Shown: positions 15,626-27,193, numbered from the stretch's first letter. The stretch is DNA of 64,000 nucleotides from Marinobacter zhanjiangensis (GCF_014651935.1 NZ_BMXV01000001.1:1-64000), one strand, 5' to 3'. A program made the numbers and translations. Notes: generated by a model not told the origin, from the letters alone.

Positions 15626-16926
15626 GATTCCTTGATCTCCACATAGGCCTCGTCGCGGATTTCCTGCAGCCAGTTCTGCAGCTCAGTCTCGTACTTGCGG
15701 CGATAGAGAGCCTGGCGCGCCTCGGAGGAACGCACCTGATCGCTGATATCCTCGTTGCGACGTTCCTGCACCTCAAGGATGTGCCAGCCGAAGCGTGAGC
15801 GGAACGGACGGGTAAACTCACCCACGGGGGCATTCATCATGGTTTCCTCGAACGCTGGCACCATCTGCCCCGGGCTGACCCAGCCCAGGTCGCCACCGGC
15901 GGAACCGGAGCCCGGATCATCGGAGTGCTCCCGCGCCAGTTCGGCAAAATCAGCGCCGTTCTGCAGCTGCAGGTAAAGGTTATTGATGCGCTGTTCCGCC
16001 TTGGCATCCGAGACCACATCGGTGGTGCGGATCAGGATATGCCGGACCCGGGCCTGCTCCACGACGTTGCGGGCCTCACCACCACGGCGGTCCAGGACCT
16101 GCACGATATGGAAACCACTGCCACTCTGAAGCACTTCGGAGGGCTGATTGAGGGGCAGGTCCGGCACGATGTCAGTGACCAGGGACGGCAGGTCGGCCCG
16201 GCTGCGCCAGCCCATCACCCCGCCTTCCAGGGCATTACTGGCATCGGATTCGGCGACCGCCGCAGACTGGAAGTCGCGGCCTTCGGCAATCTCGTCCCGC
16301 AGGCGACGGGCCTTCTGACGGGCGCTGGCAACCGCTTCCTGATCGGAGAAATTATCCACGGCCACCAGGATATGGGCCAGCAGGTACTCGGTATTGGTCT
16401 CGGTCTGGCCCGAGGTCTGCTCCAGGTAATTGTCCACTTCCCTGTCGGTGACCCGCACCCGGCTGTCAACCCGGCGCTGCTGCACACGGCTGACCAGCAT
16501 CTCCCGGCGGATCTGCTCACGGGCCTCCTGATAGGACACGCCTTCCACCGCCAGCTGTTCCTCGAACTCCTCAACGGTCAGGTTATTGCTGCTGGCAATA
16601 CGGTTGATGGTTTCGTTCAGCTCGTTGTCGCTGACCCGCATGCCCATCTGCTCGGCCATCTGCAGCTGGATATTTTCGGTGATCAACTGGTCCAGAACGC
16701 GCTCTTCCAGCACCTGCCTCGGCGGCAGACCAGTACCCTGGGCCTGCAGCCGCGAGCGGATGGTGCCAACGCGGGCATCAAGCTCGGACTGCAGGATGAC
16801 ACCGTCATCCACGATGGCGATTACCCGGTCCAGTGGCTGACGTTCCGCCTGGGCAACCGATGCCACCACCATAAGCAGTGTCACCAGCAATGTTTTCAAA
16901 CCCGTCAGGCTATGGTTTGCCTGCAT
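15622..16926 (-). CDS. surA: Periplasmic peptidyl-prolyl isomerase/chaperone SurA
   Basis: 434 residues. A signal peptide of about 27 residues ends in VASVAQA. The N-terminal chaperone region follows, then two parvulin domains (about 170-270 and 280-380; the second has SDDPGSGSAGGDLGWVSPG). The C-terminal segment completes the chaperone core. SurA escorts outer-membrane proteins, including LptD, to the BAM complex. It starts 32 bases after lptD, so chaperone and one of its major clients are in one transcript. Confidence 0.96.
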   Translation of the reverse strand: MQANHSLTGLKTLLVTLLMVVASVAQAERQPLDRVIAIVDDGVILQSELDARVGTIRSRLQAQGTGLPPRQVLEERVLDQLITENIQLQMAEQMGMRVSDNELNETINRIASSNNLTVEEFEEQLAVEGVSYQEAREQIRREMLVSRVQQRRVDSRVRVTDREVDNYLEQTSGQTETNTEYLLAHILVAVDNFSDQEAVASARQKARRLRDEIAEGRDFQSAAVAESDASNALEGGVMGWRSRADLPSLVTDIVPDLPLNQPSEVLQSGSGFHIVQVLDRRGGEARNVVEQARVRHILIRTTDVVSDAKAEQRINNLYLQLQNGADFAELAREHSDDPGSGSAGGDLGWVSPGQMVPAFEETMMNAPVGEFTRPFRSRFGWHILEVQERRNEDISDQVRSSEARQALYRRKYETELQNWLQEIRDEAYVEIKES

Positions 16927-16958
16927 ACGTACCTCGTTCGTGGTGTCAATAATGGATG

Positions 16959-19349
16959 TCAGGGTCGCGCGCCGAAGCGGCGGCGTTCGCGTTGATCGTA
17001 CCCGTAGAAGGCGTCAGAGAGCGTACTCCCGGTACCACCCGAGCCGCCAAGTCCCTTGAGCTGGACCTGGAACACAACCCGGTGCTCCACCTCTTCGTCG
17101 TCGGTCTGGTAGCGCTGCTGGACCAGCTGGAAGCTCCAGCAACAGTTGTTGTATTCCAGGCCCGCCAGTGTACCGACCGTGTTATCCAGCTGTGAATCGA
17201 AGACCCAGCGGCCGATCAGACTGATATTGTCTGTGACCGGAACAATGCCCCCGATATCCATCTGCTCGAAACGATTGTCGGGGTTGGTGCCCCGACTGTA
17301 AGTGTGACCCGCACTGACCAGGTAACGATAGTCCGGCGAGTGATAGGCCAGCACGCTGCGACCTTCCTCGGTTACGTTTTCGCGCGGGTCCCACAGGCCC
17401 GATACCCGGATGTCCAGAGTGTCCAGGGGTCTGAGCACGGCCTCACCAGCGTAGGACGACTCACTGAGGGTGCCGCCACCACGGCCATTCAGGGTGACAT
17501 CCCGGTCTTCGTAATAGAATACCTGCCCCAGGCTGAAGCGGGCAGTCTCGGCACCCGTGGCCATATTGTTGAAGCGGCTGGTCAGTGCCACCGTCGCCTG
17601 ATTGGCGTCACCCACACGGTCACCGCCCACGAAGCGATTGGGCTGAAACAGGTTGTCGAAACGGAACGAGCGCAGGCCCGCATCGAAGTTGGGAATATGC
17701 CCCTGGTCCTCTTCGGCGTCCGAGTAGACATAATACAACCGTGGTTCCAGCGACTGGTTGTACTCACTACCGAGCAGGGAGGTCTTACGGTCAAGGTATA
17801 TGCCGCTGTCCCACTCCGCCACGGGTACGGTCCGTTCAAAGTCGGGATCGCCCAGCTCGTAGTCTTCCAGGTTGTACCAGGTCTGATCCAGGCTCACGGA
17901 GGGGCGGGTATAGCCCCAGATGGCCCGCAGTGGTAACGCTACCTCGGGAATGGCCCGGGTGCGCTGGCCGACGGCCCGATTCAGGCCCGTCAGGCCTTCG
18001 TTGTCGCGGTCAAAGCGGGTGTACTGACTCTCGAGCCCCAGTTCAAAAATACCTGCCGGCACGGTAGCCCCATAGATCACCTCCGGCAGCTGGGAATAGG
18101 GTTCGCTGTTTCTGTCGGTGAGCACCTGATACCCGGCAACATAGGCCTCGAACATCTGCCAGTCGTCCTGGTAGCGGACACCGCCACGGCGCAACAACTG
18201 GGTGGCGTTACTGATGTCCAGGGTCTGGTTCAGATCGCTGAGGTAGTCATTGTCCGACACCGCCGAGTAGTCCGCGTAACCACTCCAGCCGCCACCGAAA
18301 CTGGCCTGGCTCTGGAAGTCGAGCCCCCAGCGCTCGCCGGATTCGCCCGGAAACTCCTTCCGGTATTCCTCATCCTCATCGATATAGCCCACCTGCAGGA
18401 TGGACTCCCCGAAACGGCTCAGATAGCGCCCTTCCACCTCGCTGAACAGGCCGCGACCGTGCATGTACTGGGGCGTCAGAGTGGCGTCGTAGTGGGGCGC
18501 CAGGTTCAGATAGTAGGGTGTCGACAGATACATGCCACTGCCGGTATTGGACGTTCCGAAGGCGGGATACAGGAAACCGGTTTTGCGGCGGTCGTCGATG
18601 GGAAAGCTGGCCCAGGGCCAGTAGAACACCGGCACATCCTTCACCTGCAGCCGCACATGTTTTGCGGTGCCGAAACCCTCGGCCCGGTTCAGGCGAATAT
18701 CTGAAGCTACCAGCGACCAGTCGTTACGATCCGGGGCGCAGGTGGTCAGGTAACCCTGGTTGATGCGGATAACCTGCTCTTCAGGGCGACTGATGGAAGA
18801 GGCCTGCCCGCGCATCTCCGACTGATGAAAAAGGAAGCTGGCATCATCAATACTGAAGAAACCGGAGTTGACGTTGTAGGTCGCCTGCTCGCCGGCCAGC
18901 AGCATGCCCGGGCTGCGGCTGGTCATGGGCCCGGTAATATCCACCTGGCCGCTGGCCTGTTCATACACGGCGCGCTCACCGGTCAGGGCGGTACCGGCCT
19001 GGGTCAGGCGCACATCGCCTTCCAGGAGCAGACGGGTTTCCATTTCGTAGCGGGCCGACAGGGCGCTGGCATTGACCGGTTCACCCTCGCCGGGGACGGC
19101 AACGGCCTCACCGGCTTGCGGAGATACATAGCCGCCACGGCAGTATAGCGGCAAACGGGACTGCTGCTCCGGCGGCAACTCGGCCCGCGGCCGCCAGTCG
19201 ATACTTGCTGCGTCGGATGATTGCGCAGCCGCCGGTAAACCGAGCGACAGCAGGCAGATACCGGCCAGCACGACGGCAGCCCGCGGGCGTTGTGCCTCAA
19301 CAACAAACTGTTGGCGGCCTGATGGCCTGACGTAATATTCTGGTGGCAC
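16959..19349 (-). CDS. lptD: LPS-assembly protein LptD
   Basis: 796 residues. A hydrophobic signal segment ends near residue 42 (LPAAAQ). The N-terminal beta-jellyroll (OstA-like) receives lipopolysaccharide from the periplasmic bridge, and the rest forms the large outer-membrane barrel that with LptE inserts LPS into the outer leaflet. The conserved cysteines needed for inter-domain disulfides are visible: one in LYCRGG near residue 69 and a Cys-Cys pair in NNCCWSFQL near the C-terminus. It is the first gene of the minus-strand operon and is divergent from amgK. The N-terminal MPPEYYVRPSG may be over-extended, but no better start with a ribosome site was evident. Confidence 0.95.
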   Translation of the reverse strand: MPPEYYVRPSGRQQFVVEAQRPRAAVVLAGICLLSLGLPAAAQSSDAASIDWRPRAELPPEQQSRLPLYCRGGYVSPQAGEAVAVPGEGEPVNASALSARYEMETRLLLEGDVRLTQAGTALTGERAVYEQASGQVDITGPMTSRSPGMLLAGEQATYNVNSGFFSIDDASFLFHQSEMRGQASSISRPEEQVIRINQGYLTTCAPDRNDWSLVASDIRLNRAEGFGTAKHVRLQVKDVPVFYWPWASFPIDDRRKTGFLYPAFGTSNTGSGMYLSTPYYLNLAPHYDATLTPQYMHGRGLFSEVEGRYLSRFGESILQVGYIDEDEEYRKEFPGESGERWGLDFQSQASFGGGWSGYADYSAVSDNDYLSDLNQTLDISNATQLLRRGGVRYQDDWQMFEAYVAGYQVLTDRNSEPYSQLPEVIYGATVPAGIFELGLESQYTRFDRDNEGLTGLNRAVGQRTRAIPEVALPLRAIWGYTRPSVSLDQTWYNLEDYELGDPDFERTVPVAEWDSGIYLDRKTSLLGSEYNQSLEPRLYYVYSDAEEDQGHIPNFDAGLRSFRFDNLFQPNRFVGGDRVGDANQATVALTSRFNNMATGAETARFSLGQVFYYEDRDVTLNGRGGGTLSESSYAGEAVLRPLDTLDIRVSGLWDPRENVTEEGRSVLAYHSPDYRYLVSAGHTYSRGTNPDNRFEQMDIGGIVPVTDNISLIGRWVFDSQLDNTVGTLAGLEYNNCCWSFQLVQQRYQTDDEEVEHRVVFQVQLKGLGGSGGTGSTLSDAFYGYDQRERRRFGARP

Positions 19350-19558
19350 CGGATCCGGACCCTGTTGGTGATCGGTGTGCGGGCGCAGCGATCCGCCCGT
19401 CAGACGCGGGGTAGTTTACACGGCTGGGAGAGGCTTGTTAACGCGCGTTTCCGATGGTTCCATACCAGGATACGCCGTTACCAGCCCGGGAAGACGTTTC
19501 CGCCACGGTGACGTTATACTCTGACCCGGCAACTACCTGACTGAGAGGCAGCAAAACC

Positions 19559-21288
<1,730 letters not shown>

Positions 21289-21303
21289 ACCTGGCATCAC
21301 ATC

Positions 21304-22053
21304 ATGAGCGGAAGTGATCAGCAAAGCCTGCCAGCCCGGACCCGGGCAGACCTTGAAGAACTGCTGTCCGACTTTATTGCCAGCGGTCATCAGCCCACGA
21401 AAATGATTGCCCGCCACACCATGGGGCGTGGCGCCAGGCAGGCGCTGTTTTATTGCCTCGGATACATCGCCAAGGCGGATGGCCGGGTCACCGAGAGTGA
21501 TATCCGGTACGCCGAAAACCTGATGAGCAGCCTGCGGCTGACACCCCGGGCCCGGCGCAAGGCCATCCGCCGTTTTCACCAGGGCCGGAACAGTGCCCAG
21601 CTGTCGCCGCTCAGGCTGATCTGGTTACGGTTGAACGCCCCCTGGCGCCAGCGCACCAACCTGCTGATCGGCCTGTGCCTGTGCCACGGCGCCCAGCTTC
21701 AGGGCACACCGGAACGCCCGCGACGATACCGCTGCGAGGACGCCTTCTGTCGTCTGGGACTTCCGCTGGCCGCGATGGACCGAATCTTCAGGGTTTACCG
21801 GAAAGATGTGTGGGTGGCCGAACCACCGCCGAAACCGGAAACCCTCCAGGATGCCTACCGCATTATCGGGATCAGCGCCTCGGTCAGCTTTACCGACATC
21901 AAACGTGCCTACCGTCGCGAAGTGTCCCGCTATCACCCCGACAAGCTGGGCGACAACCTGACCCCGGCCGAACAGGCCCGGGCCCGCGACCAGCTGCTAC
22001 GACTGCAACAGGCCTGGGAAGTGGTCAAGCGGCGAGAGCGGGTGACCCGGTAG
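21304..22053 (+). CDS. djlA: TerB-like/J-domain co-chaperone, DjlA type
   Basis: 249 residues. The N-terminal half resembles the TerB-like helical domain (YCLGYIAKADGRVTESDI). The C-terminal 65 residues are a J domain with the HPD motif in YHPDKLG, which stimulates the ATPase of DnaK-type chaperones. E. coli DjlA has an N-terminal membrane helix; none is evident here, so this one may be soluble. It starts 15 bases after murU and may share its transcript. Converges with the DUF3530 gene. Confidence 0.85.
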   Translation: MSGSDQQSLPARTRADLEELLSDFIASGHQPTKMIARHTMGRGARQALFYCLGYIAKADGRVTESDIRYAENLMSSLRLTPRARRKAIRRFHQGRNSAQLSPLRLIWLRLNAPWRQRTNLLIGLCLCHGAQLQGTPERPRRYRCEDAFCRLGLPLAAMDRIFRVYRKDVWVAEPPPKPETLQDAYRIIGISASVSFTDIKRAYRREVSRYHPDKLGDNLTPAEQARARDQLLRLQQAWEVVKRRERVTR

Positions 22054-22065
22054 CAGCCAGGTTGG

Positions 22066-23025
22066 TCAGTCGGGCGACAGCCAGCCCAGCAACCGGTTGG
22101 CGATGATACCCGCATCCCGGCCCGCCGGCCGCTCCGGCACCGGCACTGCCTGTGCCTCATAGGACCTCACCCCGGAGCGCCGGAAAGCCGCCAGGCGTGC
22201 GGGTGGCGACGCCCCCCGCGAAGAATACAGGTCCAGAACAGGCACCCCCTGGCCGTCTTCTGCAGCCCCAACAATATCCGCCGGCGACTGGCCACCGAAA
22301 TCGGCGGCTATCCAGGCCGCCCGCCGCACCGCGGCCGGCGCCTCCGGCAGGAACGCCCTGACGTCATCGGCACCGCGCCCGACGCCCACCAGAACCACCT
22401 GCTGGTACTCCCGCTCGGTGAACCAGGCCACGGCGGCAGCCAGCCGCCCGTCAAGCGCCTCGCGGTGGGCCTCCAGCAGATCCCTGGCGGCCTGATCGTT
22501 GACATCGATCATCACCGGCTCCACGGCCTCTGTGTCTTCCTCCCCGGAGGCGGGCTCACTGGCCCGACGCTCGCGGGCTATCTGGAGGGAAGGAGACGGC
22601 TGCTCCAGCCCCAGGGTCATGACCGCCCACCCCGCCTTGCTGAGCCGGGAGCGTAAGCCCTCGAGCAACCCGTCATTGGCCGACTGCCCCTCCCCGGCCA
22701 GGATCAACAGGGCGCCGGACGGTCGGGCGGTGGTTTCCCGCTCCACCAGCCCCAGCACCCTGGGTGCGTCTTCCGGCTCCAGCCACACCGCCAGATGTGG
22801 GTATTGCTGAGCCAGCGCACCGGAGTCCGCCGCCGAGCGTATAAACACCCGCTGTACCGGGGCATCGACCGGTGTTTCTGCCTCGCCCGCTGCCGCGGCT
22901 TCATCGTCCGCCACCTGATCCTGGGCTGCTGCCAGTGGGCAGACCGTCAGCAACAAGGCAGCCAGAATGGCGCCGGTCCGGTGAAGAGCTGCACTCACTG
23001 TCTTTTCCGCTGTCGCCACGGACAA
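22066..23025 (-). CDS. DUF3530 family protein, exported alpha/beta-hydrolase-like
   Basis: 319 residues. A hydrophobic stretch (AILAALLLTVCPLAAAQ, about 17-35) looks like a signal peptide, so it is probably periplasmic. The body resembles an alpha/beta hydrolase in its strand pattern (GALLILAGEGQS, QVVLVGVGRGADDV), but the usual Gly-x-Ser-x-Gly nucleophile is replaced by GVGRG. It may therefore not be a hydrolase. This fits the DUF3530 family, whose function is unknown. A repeated Ala/Glu-rich stretch follows the signal peptide. Confidence 0.75.
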   Translation of the reverse strand: MSVATAEKTVSAALHRTGAILAALLLTVCPLAAAQDQVADDEAAAAGEAETPVDAPVQRVFIRSAADSGALAQQYPHLAVWLEPEDAPRVLGLVERETTARPSGALLILAGEGQSANDGLLEGLRSRLSKAGWAVMTLGLEQPSPSLQIARERRASEPASGEEDTEAVEPVMIDVNDQAARDLLEAHREALDGRLAAAVAWFTEREYQQVVLVGVGRGADDVRAFLPEAPAAVRRAAWIAADFGGQSPADIVGAAEDGQGVPVLDLYSSRGASPPARLAAFRRSGVRSYEAQAVPVPERPAGRDAGIIANRLLGWLSPD

Positions 23026-23150
23026 TCCCCGCTCAGAACTGGTAGAATCACACGCTTCCGGAATGGGCTTCCCGAGCCCCTGCCAGGGATCCTAACACAG
23101 GGAGCTCCGCGCCTCTTTCACGCTGAACACAGCCGTATGACGAGACCATC

Positions 23151-23825
23151 ATGAAACAGCCTGAACTGATCGCACCCTCCATCCTGTCCGCCGATTTCGC
23201 CCGCCTGGGCGAGGAAGTCGACAACGTACTGGCCGCTGGTGCCGACATTGTCCACTTCGATGTCATGGACAATCACTATGTGCCCAACCTCACCATTGGC
23301 CCCATGGTCTGTGAAGCCCTGCGCAAGCATGGCGTGACCGCGCCCATCGACGTGCACCTGATGGTCTCCCCGGTGGACGACCTGATCAGCATGTTCAGCG
23401 ATGCCGGCGCCAGCTACATTACCTTCCATCCGGAAGCGTCGAATCATATAGACCGTTCGCTGCAGCTGATCCGCGATGGCGGGTGCAAGGCCGGGCTGGT
23501 GTTCAACCCCGCCACTCCGCTGAGCTACCTGGACTATGTCATGGACAAGGTGGACATGATCCTGCTGATGTCGGTGAACCCCGGTTTCGGCGGCCAGACG
23601 TTCATTCCCGGCACCCTCGACAAGCTACGGGAAGCCCGCAGGCGCATTGATGACAGCGGGCTTGATATCCGCCTGGAAATCGATGGCGGGGTAAAGACCG
23701 ACAACATCCGCGAGATCGCCGCAGCCGGTGCCGACACCTTCGTGGCAGGCTCCGCCATCTTCAAAACCGACGACTACAAGGCAACCATCGACGCCATGCG
23801 CGCCGAGATTGCCAAAGCGGGATAA
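23151..23825 (+). CDS. rpe: Ribulose-phosphate 3-epimerase
   Basis: 224 residues, a TIM barrel that interconverts ribulose 5-phosphate and xylulose 5-phosphate in the pentose phosphate pathway. Family motifs are [16 protein letters not shown] at the N-terminus, [15 protein letters not shown] with metal ligands, VNPGFGGQ, and LEIDGGVK. It is followed 13 bases later by gph, the same order as in Pseudomonas and E. coli, just upstream of trpE. Confidence 0.97.
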   Translation: MKQPELIAPSILSADFARLGEEVDNVLAAGADIVHFDVMDNHYVPNLTIGPMVCEALRKHGVTAPIDVHLMVSPVDDLISMFSDAGASYITFHPEASNHIDRSLQLIRDGGCKAGLVFNPATPLSYLDYVMDKVDMILLMSVNPGFGGQTFIPGTLDKLREARRRIDDSGLDIRLEIDGGVKTDNIREIAAAGADTFVAGSAIFKTDDYKATIDAMRAEIAKAG

Positions 23826-23838
23826 CCGGACAACTATC

Positions 23839-24531
23839 GTGGACGAACCCAGGCGCAACTTTACTTCTCTCTGGCCCGGCGTGGCGCTGTTCGACCTGGA
23901 CGGCACACTGGTCGACAGCGCGCCGGATCTGGCCGCCGCCGTGGACCAGATGCTGGAGTCCCTGGGCAGACCGCCTGCGGGGCCGGACAGGGTTCGCCAG
24001 TGGGTAGGCAACGGTGCCCAGGTGCTGGTTCGTCGTGCACTCACCGGGCAAGTGGAATGGGAAAGCGCCGCCCCACTGGACGAGGTGCTGTTCAACGACG
24101 CCAGCAGCCGGTTCTACCAGTCCTACGAAAGCCTGAACGGCAGCCATTCCACGGTCTTCGACGGCGTCGAAGCCTGCCTGCAAAGGCTCTTCGAGAACGG
24201 CTGCCGCATGGCGGTGGTTACCAACAAGCCGGAACGATTTGTGCGCCCACTGCTGGAATCCATGGGCCTGGAGCACTGGTTCGAAACCATCGTCGGTGGC
24301 GACACCCTGCCGGTAAAAAAGCCTGATGCCGAACCACTGCTGACGGCCATGCAGAAACTGGATGGCAACCCCGGCACCACGGTGATGATCGGCGACTCCG
24401 CCGCCGACGCCACGGCCGCCCGGAATGCTGGCCTGCCGTCGGTATTGGTGCGCTACGGGTACAACTACGGTTCGTCGGTGGACGAACTGGGAGCGGACGT
24501 GGTTGTTGATTCGCTGACGGAGCTTTTGTAA
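23839..24531 (+). CDS. gph: Phosphoglycolate phosphatase
   Basis: 230 residues of the HAD superfamily. The nucleophile motif is FDLDGTLVDSAPD near the N-terminus, Thr in VVTNKP is motif II and the metal motif is GDSAADATAARNAG. It removes phosphate from 2-phosphoglycolate, which arises from DNA repair. I chose GTG at 23839 because it gives the usual family N-terminus and lies 13 bases after rpe. Earlier in-frame starts would lie inside rpe. Confidence 0.93.
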   Translation: MDEPRRNFTSLWPGVALFDLDGTLVDSAPDLAAAVDQMLESLGRPPAGPDRVRQWVGNGAQVLVRRALTGQVEWESAAPLDEVLFNDASSRFYQSYESLNGSHSTVFDGVEACLQRLFENGCRMAVVTNKPERFVRPLLESMGLEHWFETIVGGDTLPVKKPDAEPLLTAMQKLDGNPGTTVMIGDSAADATAARNAGLPSVLVRYGYNYGSSVDELGADVVVDSLTELL

Positions 24532-24582
24532 CCTCACAGGATCAATTTCAACGTGAACCTTTCACATCGGGGGATTCCTGCC

Positions 24583-24663
24583 GTGCAGGGACTGAATCTG
24601 ACTGCATCGCGCGGTGTACTGACCACCCGCGCAACACGATGGTGGCGATGGCGGACCGGCTGA
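24583..24663 (+). CDS. trpL: Tryptophan-rich leader peptide of trpE
   Basis: A 26-residue open frame starting with GTG at 24583, with a GGGGG ribosome site 9 bases upstream, ending in WWRWRTG before TGA at 24661-24663. Three Trp codons among five near the end of a short leader upstream of trpE is the signature of ribosome-mediated attenuation. An in-frame GTG at 24553 gives a 36-residue version. Hairpin-forming sequence follows at 24707-24732. Confidence 0.7.
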   Translation: MQGLNLTASRGVLTTRATRWWRWRTG

Positions 24664-24706
24664 CAGCCCGGCGACGCAACCAACCCGCGCGCCACAATAA
24701 CAATGC

Positions 24707-24732
24707 TGCCGACAGGGGTAACCCCGGCGGCA
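24707..24732 (+). promoter_or_regulatory. Hairpin in the trpE leader, possible attenuator
   Basis: TGCCG (24707-24711) pairs with CGGCA (24728-24732), and GGGG with CCCC inside it, 44 bases after the leader peptide stop. There is no long T tract behind it, so it is not a typical intrinsic terminator. It could instead be one arm of an alternative fold. Confidence 0.4.
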
Positions 24733-24760
24733 AACGCAGATCAGATTTCAGGAAGATGTC

Positions 24761-26248
24761 ATGACACCCGAGCAATTCGACCGGCTGGCCGAGGCCGGCT
24801 TCAACCGCATTCCCGTCTACCGCGAGGTTCTGGCGGATCTCGATACGCCCCTGAGCACCTACCTCAAGCTCGCCAGCGGCCCCTATTCCTACCTGTTTGA
24901 ATCTGTTCAGGGCGGTGAAAAGTGGGGCCGTTACTCCATCATCGGCCTGCCCAGCCGCGAAATCCTGAAGGTGTATGGCGAGAAAATCTCCATCACCCGT
25001 GACGGCCAGGTGATCGAGGAAACCGAACGCGACGATCCCCTCACCTTCGTCGAGGAATACCAGGCCCGCTTCAACGCCCCGGACCTGGACGAGCTGCCCC
25101 GCTTCAACGGCGGCCTGGTGGGCTACTTTGGTTACGACACCGTGCGCTACATCGAGAAGCGCCTGCGCGACACCTGCCCGCCGGACCAGATCGGCACGCC
25201 GGATGTCCTGCTGATGGTGTCCGATGAAATCGTGGTGTTCGACAACCTGCGGGGCAAACTGCACCTGATCGTGCACGTGGACCCGTCGACGGAAGGCGCC
25301 TACGAACAGGCCATGGCCCGCATCGGCGAACTGGAAGGCCGCCTGCACCGGCAGACCGCCGACGCCCTGCGCACCCCGGAGCACCTGCGCGGCAAGACCG
25401 TGGACGAGAGCGACTTCGTCTCCGGCTTCAGCCAGGACCGCTACGAGGAAGCCGTGGACCGCATCAAGGGTTACGTACTGGACGGCGACGTGATGCAGAC
25501 GGTGATATCCCAGCGCATGTCGATCCCTTTCGAGGCGCCACCGCTGAACCTCTACCGCTCGCTGCGTGTGCTCAACCCGTCGCCGTACATGTATTTCCTG
25601 GATCTGGATGATTTCCATATCGTCGGCTCGTCACCGGAAATCCTGGCCCGGGTGGAAGACGATGAGGTCACCGTGCGCCCCATCGCCGGCACCCGCAAAC
25701 GCGGCGCCACCGAGGCCGAGGACAAGGCGCTGGAAAAGGAGCTGCTGGCCGATCCCAAGGAAATTGCCGAGCATCTGATGCTCATCGACCTGGGTCGCAA
25801 TGACGCCGGCCGGGTGTCGGAGACCGGCACGGTGAAGCTCACTGACAAGATGATCGTGGAGCGCTACTCCCACGTGATGCACATTGTTTCCAACGTGACC
25901 GGCCGCCTGAAGGAAAACACCTCCTGCCTTGACGTACTGCGGGCCACCCTGCCCGCCGGCACCCTGAGCGGCGCGCCAAAGATCCGCGCCATGGAGATCA
26001 TCGACGAGCTGGAACCGGTAAAACGCGGCGTCTACGGTGGTGCGGTGGGTTACCTGTCGTTCAACGGCAATATGGATACCGCCATTGCCATCCGCACGGC
26101 GGTGATCAAGGACCAGACCCTGCACATACAGGCCGGGGCCGGCATCGTAGCGGATTCGGTGCCACGCCAGGAGTGGAAGGAAACCATGAACAAGGGCCGG
26201 GCGATTTTCCGGGCCGTTGCCATGACCTACAACGATTTCGACCACTGA
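24761..26248 (+). CDS. trpE: Anthranilate synthase component I
   Basis: 495 residues. TrpE uses ammonia from TrpG to turn chorismate into anthranilate, the first step of tryptophan synthesis. The N-terminal part has [15 protein letters not shown], matching the LLES-type tryptophan feedback site. The C-terminal chorismate-binding half has RNPSPYM-like [33 protein letters not shown] and the [11 protein letters not shown] segment. AGGA lies 9 bases before the ATG. It is 17 bases before trpG. Controlled probably by the leader upstream. Confidence 0.97.
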   Translation: MTPEQFDRLAEAGFNRIPVYREVLADLDTPLSTYLKLASGPYSYLFESVQGGEKWGRYSIIGLPSREILKVYGEKISITRDGQVIEETERDDPLTFVEEYQARFNAPDLDELPRFNGGLVGYFGYDTVRYIEKRLRDTCPPDQIGTPDVLLMVSDEIVVFDNLRGKLHLIVHVDPSTEGAYEQAMARIGELEGRLHRQTADALRTPEHLRGKTVDESDFVSGFSQDRYEEAVDRIKGYVLDGDVMQTVISQRMSIPFEAPPLNLYRSLRVLNPSPYMYFLDLDDFHIVGSSPEILARVEDDEVTVRPIAGTRKRGATEAEDKALEKELLADPKEIAEHLMLIDLGRNDAGRVSETGTVKLTDKMIVERYSHVMHIVSNVTGRLKENTSCLDVLRATLPAGTLSGAPKIRAMEIIDELEPVKRGVYGGAVGYLSFNGNMDTAIAIRTAVIKDQTLHIQAGAGIVADSVPRQEWKETMNKGRAIFRAVAMTYNDFDH

Positions 26249-26265
26249 GGCGGAGGAGAACCAAC

Positions 26266-26844
26266 ATGCTGTTAATGATCGATAACTACGACTCCTTCAC
26301 CTACAACGTGGTGCAGTATCTGGCAGAGTTGGGGGCGGACGTTCACGTCCACCGCAACGACGAGATCACGATTGAGGAAATCGAGGCCCTGAAGCCCGAG
26401 CGCCTGGTTATCTCGCCGGGGCCCTGCACGCCCAACGAGGCGGGTATTTCCATGGAGGCGATCCGCCATTTTGCCGGCAAGTTGCCGATCCTGGGCGTTT
26501 GTCTCGGGCATCAGGCTATCGGGCAGGTATACGGTGGCAACGTGATCCGTGCGGGTCGGGTGATGCATGGCAAGGTGTCGCCTGTGTACCACTCGGATTC
26601 GGGGGTGTTCAGGGGGCTGAACAATCCGGTGCAAGCGACCCGCTACCACAGTCTGGTCATTGAGAAGGAAAGCCTGCCGGACTGTCTGGAAGTGACTGCC
26701 TGGACCCGCAACGACGACGGTTCCATGGAGGAAATCATGGGGGTCCGGCACAAGACATTGCCTATCGAGGGGGTGCAGTTCCATCCTGAGTCTATTATGA
26801 CTGAGGAAGGGCATGAGTTACTTCGCAACTTTTTGCGGTACTGA
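26266..26844 (+). CDS. trpG: Anthranilate synthase component II (glutamine amidotransferase)
   Basis: 192 residues, a class I glutamine amidotransferase that releases ammonia for TrpE. Catalytic Cys79 lies in [11 protein letters not shown] and the His173/Glu175 pair in FHPES. The N-terminal [15 protein letters not shown] is typical. Start at 26266 after GGAGGAG. In many bacteria the same subunit also serves 4-amino-4-deoxychorismate synthase. A 417-base repeat-filled gap separates it from trpD, unlike the closer spacing usual in Pseudomonas. Confidence 0.97.
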   Translation: MLLMIDNYDSFTYNVVQYLAELGADVHVHRNDEITIEEIEALKPERLVISPGPCTPNEAGISMEAIRHFAGKLPILGVCLGHQAIGQVYGGNVIRAGRVMHGKVSPVYHSDSGVFRGLNNPVQATRYHSLVIEKESLPDCLEVTAWTRNDDGSMEEIMGVRHKTLPIEGVQFHPESIMTEEGHELLRNFLRY

Positions 26845-26877
26845 ACGCCTTTAAGATTAGTGCCTGAGATAAGGACC

Positions 26878-26992
26878 GGCCGGGGAGCAGTATCGCTTTC
26901 CCAGACACGCCCCGCAAGTACGTCCCTGTAGGGCTCGACGGCAGCCATCCCTGGCTGCCGACGGTCTGGGAAAGCAATCCCCCACCCCGGCC
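26878..26992 (-). repeat. Palindromic intergenic repeat, copy 1
   Basis: A 115-bp element with nested inverted repeats. GGCCGGGG (26878-26885) pairs with 26985-26992, a 12-bp perfect pair (GCTTTCCCAGAC, 26895-26906) with 26964-26975, and a central hairpin GGCAGCCA/TGGCTGCC at 26940-26959. Read on the minus strand its middle matches copy 2: CCAGGGATGG, then GAGC, then AGGGACG and TTGCGG. Confidence 0.75.
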
Positions 26993-27080
26993 TCTGTGCG
27001 ATCCTCCAAGGAGTGCCCTGGTCGAAAAGCTTGACCACACTCCAGGATCAAGGATTGAGTTATCACCGTTGCTCGTCGGA

Positions 27081-27193
27081 CGGTGGGTGGAGGGGGTATT
27101 TTTGTAGCAGCGCCAGGGATGGCGCGGAGCAAGGCGGGTTGCCAGGGACGGCCCCTGAATTGCGGCGGAGAAAATACCCCCTCCACCTACCGG
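27081..27193 (+). repeat. Palindromic intergenic repeat, copy 2
   Basis: A 113-bp element whose ends form a long stem: 27081-27102 pairs with 27171-27193, with one mismatch and one bulged base. Inside it are the hairpin GCGCCA/TGGCGC (27110-27125) and the CCAGGGATGG, AGGGACG and TTGCGG segments shared with copy 1 but in the opposite orientation. It has no open reading frame of note. Transcribed through, it would form a strong hairpin ahead of trpD. Confidence 0.75.

Noticed and set aside
24548-25618. Long minus-strand open frame opposite trpE
   Set aside because: It has the composition of a shadow of a high-GC coding sequence and no ribosome site; trpE motifs are intact on the plus strand. 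Several similar long shadows (for example opposite lptD, surA and the GGDEF/EAL gene) were rejected for the same reason.
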